The position numbers were made by a program, and so were the translations under genes. From Coniferiporia sulphurascens (Eukaryota > Basidiomycota > Agaricomycetes > Hymenochaetales > Hymenochaetaceae): a DNA stretch of 64,000 bases. The stretch is taken from positions 2,232,001-2,296,000 of the forward strand of contig NBBA01000004.1 of NCBI GenBank assembly GCA_002794785.1, in the 5' to 3' direction. Shown in pieces: positions 34,655-47,707 of the stretch (its first letter is position 1; every line of letters starts with the position of its first letter). The notes under the pieces are model-generated. The model was not told the origin of the DNA. It worked only from the letters and a program-made list of their open reading frames with translations, and did no database searches.

Positions 34655-35169
34655 GCATTCCTCGAAAGTGAGCAATCTGTAATACCCGGTACTAATACAC
34701 TCCACTCCTGCTATCATTGTTATGCCGTCTGAGTATTCTATGAGATGGGTCTCGGTTAAACAGCCTTTAATCCGAGTATTAAAACATCCAGGCGAGACTA
34801 CTTATGTACACTTACGACATGGCTAAGCAAAGTGAGAAAACTCTATGGAGCAACGCATGCGAGAAAAGCGGAAAAGAAAGCAAGCTCATAATGGGGGTGG
34901 ACAACGAAAGCGGGCATGATTTATGAAAAACGATGTATAGGGCGGCACAATGCGAATGTTACCAGTGAAGAAAGCTAGTGCAGTGGGAAATAGGTGGGTG
35001 ATGTGTGGGCGAATCAAATCCAGAATGCACGGTTCGGTTGTGAAGCGTAAAATGCAGAGTATTCATGCGATGAAAAGTAAATGCTGGCAAAAAAGAAAAG
35101 AGTTACTGTCTTAACTTCCGTGCCCGTCCAAATCATAAAGTCATAAGTTCATGTTCAAAGAGTCACCCC
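34655..35169. other. Convergent 3' intergenic region
   Basis: Lies between the COQ4 stop (plus) and the stop of the Ser/Pro-rich gene (minus). No feature seen. Confidence 0.5.
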
Positions 35170-37330
35170 TCAGAAAGCCTTTCGCGTCATGGGCCCTGGA
35201 ATCCTGCTTGTCGATTTTGGCTGAGGCATCGGTAGTCGTGAGGAAGCGCTCATTGATGCAGCACGCGGGATACCCACGGGGACTTTGGTTGAAACCTTGA
35301 CGGCAGTTGATGACGCAGCACGAGAAAGTGATCGAGACCCAGAAGCGAAAGAAGTGGGTTTGCCCGCCACACCCCCCGAAGACGAGGACATGCCCATCCC
35401 CGAGACGGGTACTGGCGGACGTTGTGGACGTGCTTTGGAGCTCGCAGAAGGTGCCTCAGCAGGGGCCGGTTTCGTCCTTAAGAGTGGAGCATCAGCGGTC
35501 ATTGGGACGCGTCGTGCACCCCCGGGTCGAACCGTTGCTCCGTTCCCTTTTACCGCAACGGTCGAGGACATGGACATTGATAGCCGGCCCTGACTCTTGA
35601 CGGACGTTTGGTCAGATACTTTTGGCATACTTGACACCAAGTCTTTGCCGATACTGGCGCGACGGTTTAGGGAGGAGCTTGCCTTCGTAGTGATAGTCGA
35701 TGCACTACGCTGCAGCGCCTGAGAAGGCACAGAGTGTTGAACCAAGGCTGGCACCGATACCGCAACAGACGTTATTCCAGTATCCTTGGACGCGAGGTAC
35801 TGCGTCCGAGAAGGAGGCACCACTTCAATGTACGACGCCCGAGGACGTAGCACGCTCTGTCTTTTCACATTCTGTAGTCCACCGGCCCCCGCGTCGAACT
35901 TTGCCTTTGCCTTGTCATTGAGGTCGGTGTCACGTACGCGCAAGCTATTCCCGCGCAATAAAGCCTGTGTTTTCTTTGGCGCAAGGACCGGCGGACACAC
36001 ACTGTTTCCCATGGGAAGAGGTGAAGAAGATGGTGTGCGAAGCTGCGGCTCGCCCGGAGTATCAAGGGTGGGATCACCCTCCCCGAATTCTGAGTCTGTA
36101 TTAAGGTCGATCTCCGACGGGGATGACGGCGGTGAGGACGGGGCTGAGGCGAGTGATTCTGGAGACTCTAGAGGGCTACTCATGATGTCTCTCTTTTTCA
36201 CCTCTGAAGACTTTAAATCGTCAACGGTCGGTACGATTATTGCTGGATTCTCGTCGGCTAGAAAGGACCGTTACATCAACAAGCAAAGCTCGTGCTTAGG
36301 GAGACTTACAAGTGAACCCCTCTTTGGTGCTCGGGGACGAATCGTCAGTCTTGCTCAATCCATCGCCACGGCTATAGTCTAAAAACGAATCATCCTCCAC
36401 ACGTGTGAGGAACGATATTTCATCGTTAAGCAGGTCACCAGAGAGGTCTATTTTCTTTATATAAAACGAATTCTGTATTTCAAATGATGCGCTGCGTATG
36501 CCCGGAGGGGGGTCCTGGAAAGGTGGGCTGGAAGTCCCAGAAATAGGCGCAGAATTGGGTGTGGAACTAGTCAGGCCGGGAAATTGGGTCACTAACGGTG
36601 GTGACGGAAGGGATAAAGAGGAACGTGTATTGTCACCAAGCGTCGATTGGGACAATTGAGTGGAGACGCTGATCGTCGGAGGAGACGCGAGGGACGATGG
36701 AGAACGCACTTGGTGGCGCATGCGGAAAGACGACGCTACAGTAGGCGTTGAAGGATCAAATCTCGCAACGCCGGCGGCAAACTTCGAAGTACTTCTCGGT
36801 GTCGCAATAGGCGAGTCAACGTCCACTAGCCGCTTGTCCCTCACCACCCGCTGAGGGGACGGGACGTAACTGTTAGACGGAGAAATATCAATCTCCTTTA
36901 ACGGCTGCCGGGAGACCTCGTTCCTGTCTCTGGGCTCCTCGAGAGGTATACTCATGTCGCCGCTCGCGTTGTCAAGTTCATCCTCGAGCCGGACTAAACA
37001 TAGGTTCGTCGCGTCTGTATTTGTGTCGGGATCAAGCGAAAAAGACTTGCCCAGCGACTTGCCGGACACACCAAAGCCATGAGCTGGACCGCTTCGCGAA
37101 TAAGTGCGTTTGAAAAACACAGTTTCAGAACAAACATCTTCAATAGACTCCTTGCCCTTGCCCGAGCGGGCGCATCTCGGTGTAATTGTGTTCAAGTTCT
37201 CCTTGTCGGAGCCCGAGTCGAGTGAAGGCGACGGAGACGGTGATTGGTCCCCGCGCGTCGGTGTCTGTGGTGATGTGAGGCTGAGTGGGTCGAAGAGAGC
37301 AAGTAGACTGGGGCGAGGACGGGATGCCAT
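35170..37330 (-). CDS. Ser/Pro-rich disordered protein with KEN box and SxIP motif
   Basis: Two exons (37330-36310 and 36257-35170) give 702 aa. Start chosen at MASRPRPSLLALFDP, in the context GCC-ATG-G; an in-frame upstream ATG (37444) would add a poorly conserved-looking 38 residues. No globular domain. Visible short motifs: SDKENLN (KEN-box type APC/C degron) near residue 42, many SP/TP sites, and near the C-terminus TSRIPGPMTRK, an SxIP motif in a basic context of the sort that binds EB1-type microtubule plus-end proteins. Together these hint at a cell-cycle-regulated microtubule-associated protein. That is inference from motifs that also arise by chance in disordered sequence. Divergent from XRN1. 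Confidence 0.75.
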
Positions 37331-37914
37331 GGTGGTCACGGTCAATGTTGGAAGTGCGCAGCTTACGCGATCAGCAGCCAGCGTTAAACGATGTTGAGTC
37401 TCGTGATCGGGACGCGCTATGATGCCACTAACATAGACGCGCATAAATTAGTATAAAAATGCATAAAATTTTCGAAAAAGATTCAGCATTAATGCATACT
37501 GTCGTTTCCACAGCGCATGTTTTGCTAAGATATAATTAACTAACCAGTATCCGAGCCTCTGACCATTTTTACTGACTTTGAGAGTCTGAGGATGATGCTC
37601 TAGAAATAGTTTGCTTATTGAAAATCCCGAAAAGCCTTCAGGCTACCGCAGCCGTCGACGATGCAGTGACGTCCCGGATACCGCAGGCTACTTCACACCG
37701 AAAGTTACACTGCGTCAAGAATAGCGACGGGCCTCCGGATAACTGAGCGCACGCTTAGGTTGTTCTTTCCATAAAAGGGAGTGATCGGGGGCCCACTTAC
37801 CGCGCGTCCTTGGCCACACATACAAGCCCCATTCGATCCTGCAACCAGGACGCCGAAAGCTCAATCCTCTTTTGTACCACTACACGCAACCTCGATTGTC
37901 GAGGGAATACTATA
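37331..37914. promoter_or_regulatory. Divergent promoter region, Ser/Pro-rich protein / XRN1
   Basis: 584 bp between opposite start codons. Contains AT-rich runs (TTTTCGAAAAA near 37470) but no clear TATA box near the XRN1 start. If the upstream ATG of the minus-strand gene is used, the region shrinks to about 470 bp. Confidence 0.45.
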
Positions 37915-39819
37915 ATGGGTGCGTTCACAAATTCTCGCACATTGTGCCATTCTCTCATAGATTTACGTGACTGCCAGGGATCCCAAAGGTATGTCCATGA
38001 ACAAAGTTAGCACTTAATATGACACTGACGGACATATCCCGCTCAGTTTTTCCGCTATATTTCGTGAGTTTCATGACACAATCCCTCACTCGTTCTTACG
38101 GACATGTTCAGGGAGCGCTACCCGATGACATCCCAGCTCATCGAGGAGAACAAGATCCCCGAGTTTGGTGCGTCTTCAAATTGGGTGGCATTGTTGGTCG
38201 GACCTCAATGCCTCTACAGATAATTTATACGTCGACTTCAATGGAATTGTCCACAACTGTAGGTTAAAATGTGCTACCATAATGCGGACGCTGACTCTCT
38301 TCAGGCTCTCATCCTAACGATAATGACGCGCATTTTCGCCTTTCGGAGCAGCAGATATTTACGTCCATATTTTCCTATGTCGATATGCTCTTCGGTAAGG
38401 TTAAACCCAAGAAGATGTTCTTTATGGCCGTAGACGGCGTCGCACCCCGTGCGAAAATGAATCAGCAGCGTGGGCGTCGCTTCCGAACCGCCAAGGAGGC
38501 GAAGGAGATTAGGGAGAAGGCCGAGAAGAATGGCGAGAAACTGCCTGATGAGAAGGCATTCGATAGCAATTGCATTACGCCAGGCAAGTGTTTCTATATC
38601 TTTTAAATGGTGTTTTTTATTCAACATTAGTCCGTAGGCACGTCATTCATGACACGTCTGTCCGAGCAACTGCATTATTTTGTGAATAAGAAGATCACGG
38701 AGGACGCGAATTGGCGGGACATTGAGGTTGTGTTATCTGGACATGAGGTTCCCGGTGAAGGAGAGCACAAGATAATGGAGTATATTCGCCTTGCCAAGGC
38801 ACAGCCAGACTACGACCCAAATATGCGACACTGTCTGTATGGGTTAGATGCCGACCTGATTATGCTGGGGCTCCTTAGTCATGATCCTCATTTTTGCTTG
38901 CTGCGAGAGGAAGTCAAATTTGGACCTGCATCAAGGCGCAAAAAGGACACGAAGTGAGTACGTTACTTCTTGCTCGAAACGGGTCTCATTGTTTGTAGCC
39001 TTGAATCTATCAATTTTTACCTGTTGCATCTCTCCCTTATGCGCGAGTATCTTAACCTTGAGTTTCTTGATATCGAGCCTTCCCTTCCTTTTGATTACAG
39101 TCTCGAACGCATCATTGACGACTTCGTCCTGCTTGCCGTGTTCATCGGGAACGATTTTCTGCCGCACCTGCCTGATCTGCACATTCACGAGAACGGTTTG
39201 GAACGCCTTTTTGAGGTATACAAGAAGGTGCTTCCGGGGATGGGCGGATATCTGAACGATAGTGGTGCAATTGACACGCATCGGCTACAGCTCGTGCTTG
39301 ACGAGATGAATTTGTGGGAACGCGAAGTGTTTGAGAAGGAGTACGCAGATATTAACTGGTACAAGGGGAAGCAAGCAAAGCACGTGAACGAGATGGAGGG
39401 TGCTCGCAGAAGGAATAAGCTTGGTGAGCTCGTAATGTCAGGCATAAATCGAATCACAGCTAATGTTGTTTCGTCATCAAAGTTCTCACCGCACCACAAC
39501 GTATCATTTTTGAAGAGGTCCGCGCGTTCGTATTTGCGCACAGGAAAGAGCATTTAGCCTCATCGGTAGAGCCTCCGCCGGACGAGCTGACGATGCCGAA
39601 CATGTTCCCTGCACGCGAGCGTAATTTCATCGCGGGCCTTGCCACGGACTTGCATCTGGATGTAAGCTGGGACGAGTATGATGACGAGGACCAAAATCTT
39701 GTCGTCTTTCGCCTGCCGGGGTCCGCTCAGCGGAATAGTGATAGTAAGACTAATGCCGATGGGAAAGACGTGAAAGACGCCGGGGAGGGTGAGGTTGAGG
39801 TTGAGGTTGAGGTTGAGGT

Positions 39820-39860
<41 letters not shown>

Positions 39861-42800
39861 GGGTGGATGATTCCGAGGAGTCGGAGGAGGATTCCGAGGC
39901 GGTGGCGGCTGTTGATCGTGTTCTCAAAAAATACGAGCGGGCGAACGTTGTTGAAGAGGAAGAAGAAGATTTCGACGTTCGACATGATCGCGCAGTGCAG
40001 GAGCGCATGGATGAATGGAAGCGCGGATACTACAAGGCAAGTTCTACTATCTGCTTCCGTTCGTGTTGATGTGCAGATGTTTGAACAAGATTCACAATTG
40101 CAGGAGAAACTAGAGATATCTTACGACAACCCGGAAGAGATGGAACAACTTGTTTATCGCTACATTGAGGGTCTTCAGTGGGTTATGCACTATTATTACA
40201 GTGGTGTCGCGTCGTGGGGCTGGTTTTATGACTACCACTATGCACCTCGGATATCTGGTGCTCGTCTTTCTTGATCATCTCAATTTCAAGAAAGAGCTAA
40301 TGCTTTTTGATAGATCTAAAGGGCGTCGACAAAATGACGTTTGAGTTCAACATCGGACGTCCTTTCCGACCATTTGAACAGCTCATGGGTGTTTTGCCCG
40401 CGGCAAGCATGGATCTCATTCCGGAGGCGTATCGGGTTTGCATATTGCTTTCTGCGTAACAACTTTAAAGACTTACCGATCGGTTTAGGAACTTATGACG
40501 GATCCGAATTCTTCAATATTAGACTTCTATCCACAGGAGTTTGAACAGGATTTGAATGGAAAGAAGCAGGAGTGGGAGGCGATTGTAAAGATTCCCTTCA
40601 TCGATCAGGATAGGTTACTAAAAGCAATGGCTGGTGAGTGCCTTTTCTCTTCCGCTTGCTGCAGTTCTAAAAACGTGCTCTAGCCAAGGAACATCGACTG
40701 ACAGAGGGGGAACGAAAGCGCAATTCATTCGGCACTAGCACGCTTTTTAAATACAATCCGAGCGGATCCACGTTCTATCCATCTTCTCTTCCTGGATTCT
40801 TTCCCGATCTTGCACGCTGCATGTGCATAATGGAGCCATTCAACCTTCCTACGCTTGATGGGCTTCACCTCGTACCGGGCCTCTGTGACGGTGTGTTCCT
40901 CGGTGCCAAGGCTTTGGCTGGTTTCCCGTCGCTCCAGACGCTCCCGCATACTGCACAGCTAGGATATCACGGTGTGAATGTGCACGGTAGCGAAAGCAAA
41001 AACAAATCAATGGTCGTGCACGTGCAGAATCCACGAGAAGGAACGAAAACAGAGTCAATCGCCCGTGAAATGGTTGGTCGCCGTGTCTTCGTTGGTTGGC
41101 CATTCGTTTTCGAGGCTATGGTCGTCGCAGTTTCAGACCACCTGTTCAAGTATGAAAAGGTGAAGTTTGGAGACGGTCGCGAGACTAGAGTACTTGGAAA
41201 CCCCCACGCTCCTCAGGGTGTGAATTTCTGGAAAGCAAAAGCGGAGAAGATTGAACACTTTTACTCAAAGCGTTTGGGTGTGGTAACTGGGTCCGTTGAA
41301 GTCTTACTCCATGTCCGACCCTTGAAAGGCGAGTCTCTATCGGATGCGGCTCTCAATGTTGCTGATAAAATTTTAGGGTTGAAACGTCTCGACACTGGTG
41401 CTTTGGTAAAGGAATACGAAGGACAAGATAAGGAATTTGAGCAAGCCGTACAAATGGTTCTCCCTGAGGTCATTTCAGAAGATCCGCGTTTCATGGAGAG
41501 GGACGCTCCGCCCTTGTCCGAAGAATTTCCAGCAGGGTCGAAGGTGTTCTTTCTCGGAGACCACGCGTATGGTGTTGCGGCTCAGGTCACCGAAGCGACG
41601 AACAAGTCGTTGTCCGTAATGCTTGCAGTGCGTCTCCCCTCCTTCCTTCCTGCCCTCAGAATGCACTCTCTGATACATGTTTCTTTTAGTTCTTTCCCGC
41701 AGAGAAGACGGAAATAGACAAATTTAAGTCTATAGTATCAAACCGACTAGGAGTGAAGTATTATCCTTCGTTCAAGGTTGCGGAGATGGTCGGGATTTCG
41801 GGTCACGCACTTTCAAAGATTACAGCAAGCTTCATGGTGTTGACGGCGGATGGCCAGAAAAATAACCTTGGATTGAGCTTGAAGTTTGAAGCGAAGAGTT
41901 TGAAGGTTATTGGATACTCGCGAAAAAGCGGCCGGTTCTGGGAGTTCAGTGACAAAGCCGTTCAACTTATTCGCGAATACAAGGCATGTCAAATTAAGTG
42001 TTTCCATTCTCCAGTTACTTATCGAACATTAGGAGGCTTTTCCGGAAGTTTTTTTCAAGCTTGGAGGCAATGGTGATCGTACGTAGTTTTAAACTTCTTT
42101 AACCATGAAAGGGACATATTAAGACCGGTATTACAGAAATGGCACGCGCATCGGACATCTTCCCTGGCGAAAAACCTGATCACAAGGTTCGTGAAATCAA
42201 ATCCTGGCTCACAGGCAAAGGCGTCCGCGATCTGGAAGCCGTCTCGCTGTTTTGCGATCAGCTCGACAAGGAGTGCGTTTCGCAGATTGTCACACTCGCC
42301 GATGAGTGCATGCAGAATAGGTCTGCGACCGCTATCAAAAAAGCAATTGTAAAAGGCATCCCGCGTCAGGCACTCTTGAAGCCCGCGCATGCGGTATACA
42401 GACTACAGAACCAAACATTTTCTCTTGGAGACAGAGTGGTTATGGTCCAGGATTCGGGAGCCGTCCCGCTCGCAGTGAAGGGCGTTGTCGTAGGCATCAA
42501 CGCGAAGTCTCTCGACGTAGTATGGGATGTTGCGTTCATGGCAGGGACGACCCTTGGTGACCGGTGTCCAATGTACCGGGGATCGACCATCGACTTCAAT
42601 GCCTGCTTGAACCTAATGCGACCACAGTTCACTGTTTCCACTAATCCGAATCCCCCACCTGCCCAGCAGAAGCCCATTCCCCGACAACAGCAACAGCAAA
42701 ATCGTATTGGGCCATATCCTGCTGTACAGCCTCCCGCTGGTCAGCCTCCCGTCGCAGGCTTCCACCCTGCGTCAAGCAGGTATGTCCGACACTTTCTCAT

Positions 42801-43312
42801 TTGTTGTTTGAAGGTAGACCTGTTTTTCTGACAGGGGGGCGGCTCCAATGCGTATCATGACTAACCCGAATCGCGGCAGAGGCGGCGGCGGACGGGGTGG
42901 CATAGGCCACCATATAAATGGGCGAGCATTGGCAAATGGCAATGCGAACGGTAACGCAAATGGCGTGGTCACGGCTGATGACGATCAAAAGCAACAGCCC
43001 CAACCTCAAGTTCAATCCGTCTTGCCTTCCGCGTCTGTATCAGGAGATGGGAGTGGTTCACAGGTCGCGAGAGAACCGACAGGCCACCACCCACGGGGCG
43101 GGCGAGGCGGGTATCCTCACACACGTGGGGCATTCCTACCACCAACACAAAGCCAGCATGCGTTTGGGCCGCCTCACAGAGGTTTCATGCACCCGCGCGG
43201 TCGAGGCGGTTTCGAGCGTGGTCGTGGGGGATTCATGCCGCGAGGCGCGCCCCGCGGGCGGGGACGGGGCGCGTCCCAACCTCTATTAAATGGTCAAGTG
43301 AGCTCGGGCTGA
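37915..43312 (+). CDS. XRN1: 5'-3' exoribonuclease 1
   Basis: Main cytoplasmic 5'-3' exonuclease, degrading decapped mRNA. Seventeen exons: 37915-37918, 37978-37988, 38047-38063, 38112-38167, 38220-38258, 38305-38583, 38638-38953, 38999-39423, 39483-40036, 40104-40257, 40314-40435, 40489-40633, 40684-41627, 41690-41983, 42033-42078, 42137-42779, 42835-43312. These give 1508 aa (yeast 1528). The first exon is ATG plus one base. Metal-binding acids: YVDFNG (Asp35), [55 protein letters not shown]. An acidic insert (VE repeats, then Asp x11, about 39791-39853) follows the first conserved region. The C-terminus is Gln/Pro then RGG-rich, likely for partner or RNA binding. Introns 38584-38637, 40037-40103 and 41984-42032 have GC donors. 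Confidence 0.97.
39791..39853 (+). repeat. Hexamer and trinucleotide repeats in XRN1 (GAGGTT x5, GAT x11)
   Basis: In-frame microsatellites coding for alternating Glu-Val and a run of 11 Asp. They sit in the linker between the two conserved regions of XRN1. Likely polymorphic in length. Confidence 0.9.
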
Positions 43313-43683
43313 GCTTGCCCACCGTTCGATCGCCGTGGCGGATGTTATCTACGCATTTAGTTATTTTATTCTCATGAGCCATGAAGTACACTTTTCCAAC
43401 TGTAGCGTTACTTTCCAAATCTCTCTTCTGTGTTTTTCCCCGTTCGTCCAGCATGAACCGTGCATCATTACATAAGTAAAAAAAAGTCGTATTGAAAATT
43501 TGATACAAGAAACGAGATTGTCGCGTGGTGCTATCTTATCATTCCAGATTGGTACAACGGAAGAATGACTCAAAATTTATTTATTCAACACTAATACTTA
43601 CCTGGTGCTAGCTACGATCAGCTTGCTTGCCCCCCTATCCCAAATCATTCAAGCGCACTCACGATTGATTGACCACGGATACG
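43313..43683. other. Intergenic, XRN1 to GUA1
   Basis: Same-strand gap of 371 bp with XRN1 3' and GUA1 promoter sequence; nothing recognisable. Confidence 0.45.
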
Positions 43684-45731
43684 ATGGCCGAGATCCACGA
43701 CCAGTTTGACACCATCCTCATCCTCGATTTCGGGTCTCAAGTTCGTCTTAAGCAGCCTGTTCTAGCCGCCTAGAGCTCACGAAATCACTCAGTACAGTCA
43801 CTTAATCACCAGGAGATGCAGAGAGCACAACGTTTATGCTGAACTTCTGCCTTGCACTCAAAAAATTGCGGACCTTGCCTGGAAACCAAAGGGTACGGAT
43901 TACACCAGCGCTTTTTGCCGCATATAACCATGCCAGCCATGCCACAGGTGTCATCCTCTCCGGTTCCCCGTACTCTGTGTACGATGACGATGCGCCGCAC
44001 GTAGATCCCGCAGTTTTTGATTTAGGCGTACCTGTTCTCGGAATCTGCTATGGGTTGCAAGAGATGGCGTGGAATATGAAAGGTAAGGTCGCGAAGTGCG
44101 ATCATCGCGAATATGGTTTCGCGCAGCTGGTAGTAGCTAAGGGTAAGAAGGGCGTCGACCCACTCCTCGAGTCCCTTGGCGACGAAATGCAGGTACGTCT
44201 GCTGCTTTCGACTTTGCTATGAAGCTTACGAGGCTGCTGAGCAGGTGTGGATGTCTCACGGCGACCAGCTGTCGGAGCTACCGCTAGACTTCCATGTAGT
44301 CGGCAACACGCGCACGGCTCCGTTTGCAGCTATAGCTCATGTTTCAAAACCGTTCTGGGGAATCCAGTTTCATCCGGAGGTTACCCATTCGCCGATGGGT
44401 AGGGCCCTCATCGGCCAGTTCGTGCTTCAAATATGTGGATGTAAAGCAGATTGGACAATGGTACGTTCTTCAACTGTCCTAACCACCGGATAATCTGATA
44501 TCCCCCTGCAGGAAGAGTTTATTGGAAAGGAGGTGAAACGAATTAAAGACATGGTTGGCCCTACAGGACGCGTTATCGGTGCTGTTAGCGGCGGCGTTGA
44601 CAGCACCGTTGCTGCCAAGTTGATGCAAGAGGCCATCGGTGACCGCTTCCATGCGATCATGGTCGACAACGGCGTACTCAGGTTGAACGAGGGGAAGACA
44701 GTATACGAGCGCCTGAATAAAGATCTCGGAGTGAATCTTACACTCGTCGACTCGTCTGACCTCTTCCTCTCGCGGCTCGCAGATATCGAGGATCCTGAAC
44801 AAAAGCGCAAAATCATTGGGAATACGTTTATCAACGTTTTTGAAGATGAAGCACACAAGCTTGATGCGGCCGTTCAGAAGGCGTCGGGCGAGTCTGGAAA
44901 ATCGCAGAAAATCGAATGGCTGCTTCAGGGTACGCTTTATCCAGACGTTATCGAGAGCATCAGCTTCAAAGGTCCGAGTGCAACAATCAAGACGCACCAC
45001 AATGTCGGTGGGTTGCTGAAGGACATGAAACTAAAACTCATTGAGCCGCTTCGTGAGCTTTTCAAAGGTAAACGCAATTTCGATTTCTATTCTTCGAGAG
45101 AATCTTATTTTTTCAACCACAAAGACGAGGTCCGTGCGCTGGGCCGTTTACTCAGTATCCCGAACCACCTCGTCCAGCGTCACCCATTCCCGGGTCCCGG
45201 GCTCGCCATTCGCATTCTCGGGCCTGTGACGCGCAAGCAGGTTCAGATTTTGCAGAAGGCCGATAATATCTACATTGAGGAGATCCGTAATGCCGGGTTG
45301 TACGATCAAATCAGTCAGGCGTTCGCAGTACTTCTTCCCGTTAAGGCTGTTGGTGTGATGGGTGATAAGCGGACATACGAACAGGTCTGTACCCAGTCCC
45401 TTTATGCCCTGCTGATCACTAATATATTGCCCATACAGGTTATTGCCCTGCGCGCAGTGCAGTCGGAGGACTTCATGACCGCCGACTGGTGAGCTTCTTT
45501 TTTCCACTATACTTTTCGGTATACGACCTCACAAAACACACTCAGGTTCGTCTTCCCACCTGAGGTCTTACGGAAGATATCTAGCCGGATTACCAACGAG
45601 GTGGAGGGCGTCAACCGCGTCACGTACGATATCTCGTCAAAACCGCCGGCGGTAAGCACCGTGCCGTGACCCTTACCGCCTGCACAAACTGATCAATTTT
45701 TTTCGGTGCTCAGACCGTCGAGTGGTTGTAA
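43684..45731 (+). CDS. GUA1: GMP synthase (glutamine-hydrolysing)
   Basis: Converts XMP to GMP with ATP and glutamine, last step of guanylate synthesis; cytosolic. Nine exons (43684-43740, 43793-43892, 43948-44192, 44245-44460, 44512-45067, 45125-45384, 45439-45488, 45546-45651, 45714-45731) give 535 aa, typical length. Class I amidotransferase domain: ILDFGSQYSHLI, nucleophile in GICYGLQ (Cys about 86), His-Glu pair in [12 protein letters not shown]-pyrophosphatase domain: P-loop SGGVDS (232-237), [26 protein letters not shown]. Dimerisation domain: [15 protein letters not shown]. The last coding exon is only 18 nt and ends TVEWL, the conserved C-terminus. Confidence 0.97.
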
Positions 45732-47707
45732 AAAGGACGTGCTTTTCAATATTAGTCGGTCTCAGCCTAATTCCTGGGATCGCACGAAAACATTAAACCT
45801 GACGGGCAACACGAATAGAACGAGATCTGTAAATTGTATCTTTTCGCTGCTTTTTCTCGGCCACTTTCCTAGGTACTTCTTACTTTGTTCTCGTTTTTTT
45901 TACAGAGAAGTCGTTTTGTCTTGCATTCAGCAGTGGTAAACTTTTCTGACCCTGTGATCATTTACGCAATTGTATATGTAGTAACCCTCAAAGCAGGCCT
46001 ACATGAATGAAAAGAGATATTCATTCCCATGTACCATGCTCGTGTCGACACATGGCGAGTAAAATGAACAGCTTCCAGTCCAGCCCCTCAACTTTTTCAT
46101 TGGGACTTGGGTTTCGTCTTAAAACCTCTTCCAGGCCGGGGGCAAACAGGCATATATACACTTCCCATTATGCCAAGGCCTTCTTTCAAAATATGCGACA
46201 ACCTTCTAGCGTGCTGGAAGTCGACTCGCATCTAAGCATTGATTCTAAGATATGATGCCCCCCATCACAACTCAAAGGAAAGTTACTAAAGCTTGTCCTC
46301 GCCTAAGTGTTGCCTACCCCCAGTGGCCGTGCACGGACTTAAAGTACATATCTCCCCGCGGCCTCTATGCACGAACATGCCAGCCGTACCACCCGGCTTG
46401 TAGTAGCAGTGTCGCCAGAGTACAGCTAGTACCGCATACGTGTTAGTCTTCCCCGTTGAACTCTGGTGCTCAGGTGCTCAAGCTATCGCTCGGACTTGGT
46501 CGTAGGCTACGACCTGTAGTTCATAATCGATCTTGCCTGTTACACACGTGTGAGCTGCGTAGTAGTTGTTCCCGCTGCAATCGGACGGTAATAATGGAAA
46601 GTTTCATTGGTGAGCTTGTTTAGGCTCTCGGCGGGGGGAGGATCTAGCCTCTAGGGATTATAATTAAGATTAAGTGGAATCTACGAACCGGTAAGTCGAT
46701 GACATGGTTTAAATAACTACGAGCAATGAGCATCTGAATATAAAAAGGGACGGCTGGCGTCCCGCAATTCAAACAATGACATCTCCCGCACTCCGCCTCC
46801 CAAGTTGTCCGCTTCCCGGTGTAAGTCCTACCCCAATATATAGGGAACATTCAGTCACACGCTTCCATCTTACGTTTGTCCAAGATTAGTTCTATTGAGT
46901 CGGGGTTAATCTCATCGTGGCGCGCCCGGCACTGTGCGTCTCCGACGCTATTTGAATTCTTCCGATCGGGGTATGCAGTATCGGGACCATTTAATAGAGC
47001 GGTATTCGGAACTTCAAGACGCAGAAACTTGAAGATCAGCGTGTACAGTCTGCGAAACTACCGGAGAAACGTTCAACAGTGGGTACCTATCTGCCACGAC
47101 CGAGTCTTGGTCTAGTGAAAACAGAAAACTGAGAAGTCGAGCAATAATTCCGATGCCATGAATGCATGAAGGAATAGAGTTCCCTACAAAGTCCGAGTTT
47201 GCGCGCAAGAGAAGTGGAAGGACATATTCAACGATGACAACTGCATCGAACGACTTATTCCCGCCCCCGTGTGTAGCCCGTCTTGAGTTCCAAAGCGTAA
47301 AATAATTCTACTCACCGGACTACAAAAGACGAAGGGAGGTATTTTCCTGCTTCGTGTGCTATTCACACGTCAAGTAATGGAAGACGAGAAGCGAAAGCCT
47401 GCGCTGGGTCGAACCACTGCACAAATACTCGCCGCAGAAGGGTACGCCTTAACAACTTTCAGCCGATCTGAACAGCCACCCATTTAGAAATAAGGTACGG
47501 CATTAAAATGGAGTTGATCGAAGAGGCTCTGCTACGCCGGAAAAAGAGGGAACTTCTAGTCAAAGTGTCTTGTTTTATTCTAGCCTGGAACTGCCATTGT
47601 ATACAAGATAGGCCATAAGCGGGATACGTGGAGATGAAGTCTGCAACTGAAAATAAAATTAGCACTGTTTAAGAACTACGTGCCAGAAAATGGATGGGAC
47701 TTACAAA
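45732..47707. other. Gene-free stretch, 2 kb
   Basis: Between the GUA1 stop (plus) and the GH79 stop (minus). Many short ORFs, none with a domain, plausible splice pattern or repeat ends. No tRNA found. Confidence 0.4.

Noticed and set aside
35285..36382. Plus-strand ORFs across the Ser/Pro-rich gene
   Set aside because: Open only because the minus-strand codons are Ser/Pro/Thr-rich; the minus frame has a start, an intron and motifs.
39727..40008. Minus-strand Ser/Thr-rich ORF
   Set aside because: It is the antisense of the acidic repeat in XRN1 exon 9.
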